Source of the DNA: Pseudomonadota bacterium | GTDB lineage: Bacteria; Pseudomonadota; Alphaproteobacteria; Micavibrionales; UBA2020 | Assembly: GCA_021845905.1 (NCBI GenBank) | Contig: JAJZVA010000010.1 | Span: 31,420 to 95,419, forward strand | Reading direction: 5' to 3' | DNA: 64,000 nt | Shown: positions 26,688 to 33,097 of the stretch, piece by piece | How positions within the stretch are numbered: position 1 is the stretch's first letter | Layout: each line of letters starts with the position of its first letter | Notes under the pieces: model-generated | Told to the model about the DNA's origin: nothing | What the model saw: the letters and a program-made list of their open reading frames with translations, nothing else | Databases searched by the model: none | Translations under genes and position numbers: made by a program

Positions 26688-27128
26688 ATGTCCAAAAACA
26701 AGTGCGGACTAACCCCGCCCCAACGCGAAAAAATATTGCGCGATCATGGCTTTGCGCGCGCGCGCGACGCCAAAGGCAGTCACGAAATGTGGGAGCACAC
26801 CGATCTCAAACTGCTCGCCCATACGCACAGGGTCGATCCGCCTGCCAATCTGCGTTCACCCGGATTCGCGCAAGCCGCCTGGCAGGTGACGTTGCCCGAC
26901 AATCCCGCCAACGGCACGTGGAGCAATATCGTCAAATACGCAAAATGGTGCCAGAAGACCGTCGGGGACATCAAAGCCCGCTCGGCGCACGACCGCCTGC
27001 GCGTCGCTTTCGCCGGCGCTTTCAACGGCGCGGCGCGCGCGCCGTCCAGACATGAACGCAAGATGGCGCGCAAGGCCATGATTCATGCCCGCATGAATTC
27101 AGGTGTCCACAGCGCCGCGCCCGTGTGA
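26688..27128 (+). CDS. HicA-like small protein, unpaired
   Basis: The 146-residue protein starts after a GAGGAG ribosome-binding site. Its first 45 residues include REKILRDHGFARARDAKGSHEMWEH. This resembles the HicA toxin core, where a helix and the GSHxxW/Y element hold the catalytic His. The middle segment WQVTLPDNPANGTWSNIVKY and a basic C-terminal tail are not typical of HicA. No HicB-like antitoxin frame is adjacent. It may be a HicA-fold RNA-binding protein and not a toxin. Family assignment is moderate. Confidence 0.5.
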   Translation: MSKNKCGLTPPQREKILRDHGFARARDAKGSHEMWEHTDLKLLAHTHRVDPPANLRSPGFAQAAWQVTLPDNPANGTWSNIVKYAKWCQKTVGDIKARSAHDRLRVAFAGAFNGAARAPSRHERKMARKAMIHARMNSGVHSAAPV

Positions 27129-27141
27129 TATCCTCCCCCGC

Positions 27142-28098
27142 ATGAAGAAGATCCTGTTCATCACCTCGACGCGTCTCGGCGACGGCGTTCTCTCCACCGG
27201 CGCGCTCGCGCATTTGATCGGCCTTTATCCCGACGCCGAGATCACCGTCGCCTGCGGGCCGCTCGTCGCGGGGCTTTTCAGCGATGCGCCGCGGGTCGTG
27301 CGCGTCATCGCCATGAAAAAGGAACCGCTGGCGGCGCACTGGGTGAAGCTGTGGCGCGTCGCCATCCGCACGCCGTGGGACATCGTCGTCGACCTGCGCA
27401 ACAGCCTGATGACGCGCCTCGTCTTCGCGCGGAAAAAATATATCTGGAACGGCGCCGCGCCGCGCAAACACAAGGTCAGCCAGATCGCGTCGGTGATCGG
27501 GGCTTTTCCGCCGCCCGCGCCGCGCCTTTGGTTCAGCGACGACACCATCCGCAAGGCCGCCGCGCTCGTGCCCGAGGCCGGAAGCCGCCCCGTGCTGGCG
27601 ATCGGCCCCGCCGCCAACTGGCCCGCGAAAACCTGGCCGGCGGAAAATTTCATCGCGCTGATAGAACGCCTGACGGCGGAAGACGGCATCCTGCCGCGCG
27701 CGCGCGTCGCCGTCTTCGCCGCGCCCGGCGAGGAGCAAACGGCCTATACCGTCCTCAATGCCGTGCCGCCCGACCGGCGCATCGACGTCATCGCCAAAGC
27801 GGAGCCCGTGGTGGCCGCCGCGGCCATCGCGCGCTGCAAGCTTTATATCGGCAACGATTCAGGGCTGATGCACTGCGCCGCCGCCGCGGGCGTGCCGACG
27901 CTCGGCCTTTTCGGCCCGAGCTGGCCGGAACTCTACAGGCCGTGGGGCGACCATTGCGCTTATGTCTCCACGCCGGAAAATTTCGACCGGCTGACAAGCT
28001 ATCCGGGATACGACCCGGGAACGGCGCCATGCCTGATGACGTCGCTCACCGTCGACAAGGCGTGCGACGCCGCAACCGGGCTGTGGAAAAACCGCTGA
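27142..28098 (+). CDS. Glycosyltransferase family 9 protein
   Basis: A 318-residue GT9 protein, the family of ADP-heptose:LPS heptosyltransferases. Landmarks are the N-terminal TSTRLGDGVLSTGAL, the middle AIGPAANWPAKTWPAENF, and KLYIGNDSGLMHCAAAAGVPTLGLFGPS near the C-terminus, the donor-binding motif. It probably transfers a sugar to lipopolysaccharide at the inner membrane. No other LPS genes adjoin. The ATG at 27142 gives the standard N-terminus; the upstream one at 27103 overlaps the HicA-like gene. Confidence 0.88.
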   Translation: MKKILFITSTRLGDGVLSTGALAHLIGLYPDAEITVACGPLVAGLFSDAPRVVRVIAMKKEPLAAHWVKLWRVAIRTPWDIVVDLRNSLMTRLVFARKKYIWNGAAPRKHKVSQIASVIGAFPPPAPRLWFSDDTIRKAAALVPEAGSRPVLAIGPAANWPAKTWPAENFIALIERLTAEDGILPRARVAVFAAPGEEQTAYTVLNAVPPDRRIDVIAKAEPVVAAAAIARCKLYIGNDSGLMHCAAAAGVPTLGLFGPSWPELYRPWGDHCAYVSTPENFDRLTSYPGYDPGTAPCLMTSLTVDKACDAATGLWKNR

Positions 28099-28102
28099 AG
28101 GC

Positions 28103-28639
28103 CTACTTGTTCAGATCGGCGTAATCGGAATTGGTTTTGGTCATCGCCGCCTCATTGGCCGCCTCCGCCGCAGGGCCCATCAAACCCGTCTTCCAGTATT
28201 GATGCGCCTCGGTGTAGGTTTTGTTCGCGTTGGCCAGCGTCGTGTAGCGGATATAGCGCACGCGCTCCCACCCCTTGTAGCGCATGCACCCTTCATAGTC
28301 GTGGAAGTTGGCGTCCGCCACCTTTTTATCGCCGAAGCGGGTCGGCGTGTTGTAATAGGCCAGATCGCCGGAGGCTTTGAGCGCATGTCGGTAATCGCTG
28401 TAGGTATCGGGCGGCAAGGCTTCTCGCACGGCGTCAAGCTCGACCAGCTCGTCAACCTCGTTCACGCAGGAGGCGATATCGTCATTGAGTTGTTGCTGCG
28501 CCTTCGGGCCCGTCATGTAGAGCGCGGAATCCGCATCGACGCGCTGCCAATAAGCCTGTCCCACCGGCGGCGTCTGGGCGCAAGCCGCCATCATCATCAC
28601 GCTGCCGAGCGCCAGAACCGAGGCCGTTTTGAATCTCAT
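28103..28639 (-). CDS. Hypothetical lipoprotein
   Basis: A 178-residue protein with a lipoprotein signal: MRFKTASVLALGSVMMMAAC, Cys at residue 20. The mature part is rich in Tyr, Asp and Ala and lacks a recognised domain; a possible cysteine pair lies near residues 58 and 118. The start is followed by a normal n-region. It converges on the GT9 gene with only four bases between the stops. It probably sits in the outer membrane or periplasm. Confidence 0.7.
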   Translation of the reverse strand: MRFKTASVLALGSVMMMAACAQTPPVGQAYWQRVDADSALYMTGPKAQQQLNDDIASCVNEVDELVELDAVREALPPDTYSDYRHALKASGDLAYYNTPTRFGDKKVADANFHDYEGCMRYKGWERVRYIRYTTLANANKTYTEAHQYWKTGLMGPAAEAANEAAMTKTNSDYADLNK

Positions 28640-28714
28640 TGAAGCACCATCCCTTGTTAACCCCTTCGGACTTATAAGTTATCTTATTCTAGCATGAAAA
28701 AAAACAGGAATTGG

Positions 28715-30571
28715 TTAACGTTTTTCATCCTTTTGCGGCTGCATCCACCACGACTCCAAAACAATTCCATAAATTGGCGTTTTTTTCGGCCTGCGGAGAT
28801 CGGCATCATGCGCGACCATGTCGTATCCCATATAATAGAGCGGTATCATGTAATCGCCCCACATGATGGCGCGGTCGAGCGCATGCGCGCGCGCCATCAG
28901 GCCTTTGTATGTTTTTGAAGAACCGATGCTTTCCGCCAGCGCGTCGATGGCCGGGTTTTCGATGCCCGCGTAATTGCGCCCGCCGCGCATTTTCGCCGCC
29001 GCAGTACTCCAGTAAGCGACCTGCTCGTTGCCGGGCGAGAGCGAATTGATCCAGCGCCAGATAACCATATCGTAGTCATAGTCGTTGAGCCTGCCGGTGA
29101 ACTGCACCGCGTCGACCTTGCGCACATGGGCGGTGATGCCGATGCGGGCGAGATCGCGTTCGTAAGCGAGGGCGATTTTTTCATCCGACGGGTCGGCGAT
29201 CATGATCTGGAAGCTGAATGGCTGGCCGGTCTTCGCATTGACGAGCATTTCGTTTTTGTAAACCCACCCCGCCTCTTTCAGCAACGCCATGGCTTTCGCC
29301 TCGCGGGCGCGCATGTCTCCAGACGGCGCCTGCCACGGATCGCCGAACACCTGCGGCGGCAGATATTTCTTGTATTTTTCGAGCAAGGCCAGCTCCTGCC
29401 CTTTCGGCTTGCCTTGCGCGGCGAGCACGGAATTGGGATAAACGCTGGTGATGCGCTTGACCTTGCCGTAGAAATAAACCCGGTCGATCCAGTTGAAATT
29501 GAACACCAGCCCCAGCGCCTCGCGCACGCGGCGGTCATGGAACATCGGGCGGCGGGTGTTGAAGATCATCGCGCGGAGCCAGTCCGGCCTGTGATGCGGG
29601 ATTTCCTCCCTGACGATCTCGCCGTCGCGCAGGCGCGCGCAGTCATAGCCCGTCACCCACTTGCGGATGCTGTATTCGCGCCGGAGATTGTAATCCCCCG
29701 CCTTGAAGGCTTCCAGCGAAACGCCGTCGTCGCGGTAATAGGTATAGGTGATGGTGTTGAAGTTATACAGCCCGGCGTTGACCGGCAAATCCTTCGCCCA
29801 ATAATTCTTCACCCGCTGATAAACGATCTTCCGCCCCGGATCGACGGAGACGATTTTATAAGGCCCGCTGCCCAGGGGCGGGGTGAGCGTGGTTTTTGAA
29901 ATGTCGTGCTTGACCCAGTAGTGCTCCGGCAGCACCGGCATCAGCGCGAGGATCATCACGTCCTCGCGGTCATAGCCCTTGCCGAAGGTGAACCTGATAT
30001 CGTGCGGGGAGATGATCTGCACGCTCTTCACCAGTCCGTAAACACGGCGGCGCACCGGCAGGCCGTATTTTTTCAAAGCCTCGAAGCTGAACTTCACGTC
30101 CTCGGCCGTCATGGGCACGCCGTCATGAAAGCGCGCTTTCGGGTTGAGGTGAAACTCGATCCACGAGCGGTCGGGCGCGACATCGACGCTTTCCGCCACC
30201 AGCCCGTAAAGCGTAAAGGGCTCGTTCCACGCCCGTTCCATCAGCTTGTCGTTGATATAATCCAGCCCCGCCGCGTCGTTGCCGAAGATGATGTTGCCGT
30301 TGAGATTGTCGAACGTGCCGTCGACCGCCATTTTCAGCGCGCCGCCCCTGGGCGCATGCGGATTGACGTAGTCGAAATGTTTATAGTCCGCGGGATAGAG
30401 CGGCTTGCCGTTCATGGCGAGGGCGTAAGTGTGCATGCCGCGGCTCGCCGCGCGGGCGGCGCAGGGCAGAAGCGCAAGCATAAACAGCAGAACAACCGCC
30501 ACGCCGGACTTGTTCCGGCGTCCATATGGATACCGCAATAAATGCGGCATGGCGTGGAGCTTAAGCCGCAT
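28715..30571 (-). CDS. YejA-like family 5 extracellular solute-binding protein
   Basis: A 618-residue periplasmic binding protein of oligopeptide type (SBP_bac_5). The mature N-terminus HFDYVNPHAPRGGALKMAV is typical of YejA-like proteins. LDYINDKLMERAW, RFHDGVPMTAEDVKFSFEAL and the long C-terminal lobe follow. YejA works with YejBEF in peptide uptake, but no permease genes adjoin. The ATG at 30571 follows a GAAGGAAAAGG ribosome-binding site and overlaps the PfkB stop by 11 bases. Residues 5-25, before the hydrophobic core VAVVLLFMLALLPCAARA, are encoded by a palindromic repeat. Confidence 0.88.
   Translation of the reverse strand: MRLKLHAMPHLLRYPYGRRNKSGVAVVLLFMLALLPCAARAASRGMHTYALAMNGKPLYPADYKHFDYVNPHAPRGGALKMAVDGTFDNLNGNIIFGNDAAGLDYINDKLMERAWNEPFTLYGLVAESVDVAPDRSWIEFHLNPKARFHDGVPMTAEDVKFSFEALKKYGLPVRRRVYGLVKSVQIISPHDIRFTFGKGYDREDVMILALMPVLPEHYWVKHDISKTTLTPPLGSGPYKIVSVDPGRKIVYQRVKNYWAKDLPVNAGLYNFNTITYTYYRDDGVSLEAFKAGDYNLRREYSIRKWVTGYDCARLRDGEIVREEIPHHRPDWLRAMIFNTRRPMFHDRRVREALGLVFNFNWIDRVYFYGKVKRITSVYPNSVLAAQGKPKGQELALLEKYKKYLPPQVFGDPWQAPSGDMRAREAKAMALLKEAGWVYKNEMLVNAKTGQPFSFQIMIADPSDEKIALAYERDLARIGITAHVRKVDAVQFTGRLNDYDYDMVIWRWINSLSPGNEQVAYWSTAAAKMRGGRNYAGIENPAIDALAESIGSSKTYKGLMARAHALDRAIMWGDYMIPLYYMGYDMVAHDADLRRPKKTPIYGIVLESWWMQPQKDEKR
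30499..30557. repeat. Palindromic element inside the SBP signal-peptide region
   Basis: A 59-base nested palindrome: outer arms CCACGCC (30499-30505) and GGCGTGG (30551-30557). Inner hairpins are CGCCGG-ACTTGTT-CCGGCG and ACCGCAATAAATGCGGC, with CCATATGG in the middle. It lies in frame in the first 25 codons of the solute-binding protein gene and contributes about 19 residues to the n-region. The segment CCGCAAT-AAATGCG recurs in similar form in the element at 32324-32425. Confidence 0.75.
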
Positions 30572-31556
30572 CCTTTTCCTTCAGCAGTTCCGCGAGGCTG
30601 CGCTGCGGCCTTGCGCCCACTTGCGCGATGATCTCTCCCGCCGCGACCGAGGCCATGCGCCCGCAGGTTTTCAAACCGCGCTGGCGGGTGTAGCCGTGCA
30701 AAAATCCCGCGGCGTAAAGGTCGCCCGCGCCCGTCGTATCGACGACTTTCGCGACGGGCTCCGCCCTGATCTCGATCGTCTCGCCGGAGCTGACGATGAC
30801 CGAGCCTTTCTCGCTCCGCGTGATGGCGCAAAGCTCGCTCTGCACGCGCGCGGCGGCGACGGCGCCTTCGAAATCGCTCGCCTTGTAAAGCGACATGATC
30901 TCCGCCTCGTTGGCGAAGAGGATATCGACGTGGTCCTTGACGAAATCGAGAAACTCCTCGCGGTGCCTGTCGACGCAGAACGGATCGGACAGAGAAAGCG
31001 CGACCTTGCGCTTCGCCTTGTGCGCCATCTGCGCCGCCTTGTAAAACGCGCGCTTGGCGTTGTCGCGGTCGAAGAGATAGCCTTCGAGATACGTCACCTG
31101 CGCGCCGGAGATCATTTCCTCGTCGAGATCCTCCGGCGACAGATAAACGCAGGCGCCGAGATAGGTGTTCATGGTGCGTTGCGCGTCCGGCGTGATGAGG
31201 ATCATGCAGCGCGCCGTCGGCACGCCCTTGACCAGCGGCGCTGTCTCGAACGTCACGCCCGCCGCGCGGATATCGTGGCGGAAGACGGAGCCGAGCTGGT
31301 CGTGCGCCACCTTGCCGATGAACCCCGCCTTGCTGCCGAGCGACGCCAGCGCCGCCGCCGTGTTCGCCGCCGAACCGCCGGAAACTTCCACCGCGGGGCC
31401 CATCTTGGCGTAAAGGTCTTCCGCCTGCGACGCCTCGATCAGCGTCATCGTGCCCTTGCGGATGCCGTTATTTTGCAAAAAAGCGTCGTCCGTTTTTGAT
31501 AAAACATCCACGATCGCGTTGCCGATGCCGACGACGTCCAGATTACCTTTGCTCAT
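30561..31556 (-). CDS. PfkB-family sugar/adenosine kinase
   Basis: A 331-residue ribokinase-fold kinase: N-terminal LDVVGIGNAIVDVLSKTDD, SGGSAANTAAALASLG, GKVAHDQLG, and the C-terminal anion-hole motif DTTGAGDLYAAGFLHG with the catalytic Asp. The pattern fits the adenosine kinase branch found in alphaproteobacteria, but ribokinase-like substrates cannot be excluded. The ATG at 31556 is chosen over the upstream frame because the domain starts there. It is likely co-transcribed with the solute-binding protein gene, which overlaps its end. Confidence 0.88.
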   Translation of the reverse strand: MSKGNLDVVGIGNAIVDVLSKTDDAFLQNNGIRKGTMTLIEASQAEDLYAKMGPAVEVSGGSAANTAAALASLGSKAGFIGKVAHDQLGSVFRHDIRAAGVTFETAPLVKGVPTARCMILITPDAQRTMNTYLGACVYLSPEDLDEEMISGAQVTYLEGYLFDRDNAKRAFYKAAQMAHKAKRKVALSLSDPFCVDRHREEFLDFVKDHVDILFANEAEIMSLYKASDFEGAVAAARVQSELCAITRSEKGSVIVSSGETIEIRAEPVAKVVDTTGAGDLYAAGFLHGYTRQRGLKTCGRMASVAAGEIIAQVGARPQRSLAELLKEKDAA

Positions 31557-31596
31557 GCGCGAAATCCCTGTTATTGAATGGACAAGAGACAAAACA

Positions 31597-32100
31597 ATGG
31601 CACAAAAACGCAAAACAAACCATAAGAAATCCGCCTCCGGAAAGCCGGGCGCCAAAAAAACCGGGCGCGGGAAACGCGCGGACAACCTCGATTCCGCCCT
31701 CGATGTGCTGGAAAAAATCGAGAACGAGACCGCGCGCGCCGTCAAGGACAACCTGACCGGCGACTGGCGGGACAACCTGTTTGAAATCGTCATGACGCGG
31801 GTGGATTTGGCCGCGCCGCACAAAAAACTCCTCGCCCGCCTGCCGGAGTTCGCGCGGAGCGAACCTTCCGCCGTGCCGGGGATGGCCCGCGTTTATTGGG
31901 GCACGATGAAACGGATCCTGCAGCTGGCCGACGCGCCCGCCCGCCCGCACCACGTCGCGGCGTTCGGCGTTTTGTACGCCAGCATCATCGATACGTTTTT
32001 CAAGGACGACACCCGCGACCATGCCAAAACCATGGCGGCGCTCGACAGGCGGCTGGGGCTGTTCGAACAGTTTGCGGATTTCAGTTCCTGCGCGCGCTGA
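31597..32100 (+). CDS. Basic-tailed TetR/COQ9-like C-terminal domain protein
   Basis: A 167-residue protein. The first 32 residues are rich in Lys and Gly (RKTNHKKSASGKPGAKKTGR). The rest resembles the helical ligand domain of COQ9/TetR-type proteins in alphaproteobacteria (WRDNLFEIVMTRVDLAAPHK; GVLYASIIDTFFKDD). The DNA-binding helix-turn-helix that usually precedes such a domain is absent. It is divergent from the PfkB gene, with 40 bases between the starts. Family assignment is tentative and function unknown. Confidence 0.5.
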   Translation: MAQKRKTNHKKSASGKPGAKKTGRGKRADNLDSALDVLEKIENETARAVKDNLTGDWRDNLFEIVMTRVDLAAPHKKLLARLPEFARSEPSAVPGMARVYWGTMKRILQLADAPARPHHVAAFGVLYASIIDTFFKDDTRDHAKTMAALDRRLGLFEQFADFSSCAR

Positions 32101-32137
32101 TCTTTTCCTCAAAATCCTTTCACCTCCAATAGCAAAA

Positions 32138-32168
32138 AGACCCGCAAGGGCAAGTGCCGAGCGGGTCT
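32138..32168 (-). terminator. Probable intrinsic terminator on the minus strand
   Basis: AGACCCGC (32138-32145) pairs with GCGGGTCT (32161-32168), and the intervening bases form a small inner hairpin (GGGCA-AGT-GCC). On the minus strand the stem is followed by a T-run (TTTTTGC). It may end transcription from the AT-rich gene at 32431-32952 or an unannotated transcript, since that gene's stop is about 260 bases away. It also faces the end of the preceding plus-strand gene. Confidence 0.55.
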
Positions 32169-32323
32169 TGTTATGTTGCACAGGGATGGTTTTCACCACC
32201 GCAAAAGCATGTTTATTTAATCATATGTGGCGCGAAAAGTCAATAAATAAAGGGGTTTTTGCGCGTCAAACCTTGTCCGCATTTGTCCGTATCCGCATCG
32301 CATTTGCCCATATTTGGCTGGAT

Positions 32324-32425
32324 CGTCATGCCCGCTTCACGCGGGCATCCGGTACGGCGAAGCCGCAATTTATAAATGCGATGCAGAGCATCGCGGCCAG
32401 ACCCCCGCGCAAGGCGGGGGTGACG
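32324..32425. repeat. Composite palindromic repeat element
   Basis: The ends form inverted arms CGTCATGCCCGC and GCGGGGGTGACG. Each arm also folds on itself: ATGCCCGC-TTCAC-GCGGGCAT at the left and CCCCCGC-GCAAG-GCGGGGG at the right. A third hairpin GCGATGC-AGA-GCATCGC sits in the middle. This is the architecture of mobile palindromic units spread through alphaproteobacterial genomes. It occupies most of a 330-base gap (32101-32430) that otherwise holds only the terminator. Confidence 0.75.
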
Positions 32426-32430
32426 AAATA

Positions 32431-32952
32431 TTATACTGATTGAAAAATACAGTTTTTAAGTTTGTGCCGATTGGCATATTGATCGATAAAAATCAGTGAA
32501 ACCTTTAACGGTTTTCCTTTTTGGGTTGCTACCTGTTTAACGAAGAAAGTAGCGCTTAGATCGGCAGACTCGCGCGGGGCTAAAATCTGAGGGCGTCTAC
32601 CATCATTGTTGTTACTTATTAAAACTAAATCAGCATATGCCGCTGGCTTCAAAATCTCTGCTCTTAGAACTCTATTTGTATCTCCGGATATGTTTGTAAC
32701 ATGACCTCTAAACGACACTTGCACTTGTGGCGTACCATTGGCACTGCCCAAGGACCAAAAACTTTGCTGAATATTTTGAACAATCCGGAATGTCTCGCTT
32801 GGAACAATAGATTTTGAGCGAAGTCGTACCCATAAATTTGACCAAAATAAGCGGACGGTTTTAAACATTGGACTAAAAATTACTACTATAGCCGCCAGCA
32901 CTTCAACGGGGCTGTGAACAAACTCCTTCAATACACTTGCAAATGTTTCCAT
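32431..32952 (-). CDS. AT-rich hypothetical membrane-anchored protein
   Basis: A 173-residue protein with a hydrophobic helix around residues 14-33 (VEVLAAIVVIFSPMFKTV). A predicted beta-rich C-terminal domain follows (VQVSFRGHVTNISGDTNRVL; SADLSATFFVKQVATQKGK). GC content is clearly below that of the flanking genes. The layout, one N-terminal helix plus an Ig-like domain, resembles the gene at 47462-47938, though the sequences are not obviously alignable. The start at 32952 is chosen as the ATG at the domain beginning; an upstream extension overlaps pepN's start. Function unknown. Confidence 0.55.
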   Translation of the reverse strand: METFASVLKEFVHSPVEVLAAIVVIFSPMFKTVRLFWSNLWVRLRSKSIVPSETFRIVQNIQQSFWSLGSANGTPQVQVSFRGHVTNISGDTNRVLRAEILKPAAYADLVLISNNNDGRRPQILAPRESADLSATFFVKQVATQKGKPLKVSLIFIDQYANRHKLKNCIFQSV

Positions 32953-33097
32953 CAAAATCCTCAACTTAAGCTTTAAATAGCGAAGACATAAACTACACCA
33001 AAACCCCGATTTAAAGAAATCCGGTTTTGTGGTATATTCTGCGGACGCACATGCTCCCGCCCTTATGAATAACGGAGACAGCCCCCGGAGATAAAAT

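Noticed and set aside
31543..32199. A 218-codon minus-strand frame covering the TetR/COQ9-like gene.
   Set aside because: It is the antisense of a better frame, crosses a terminator stem, and its product is rich in Arg/Gly without a motif.
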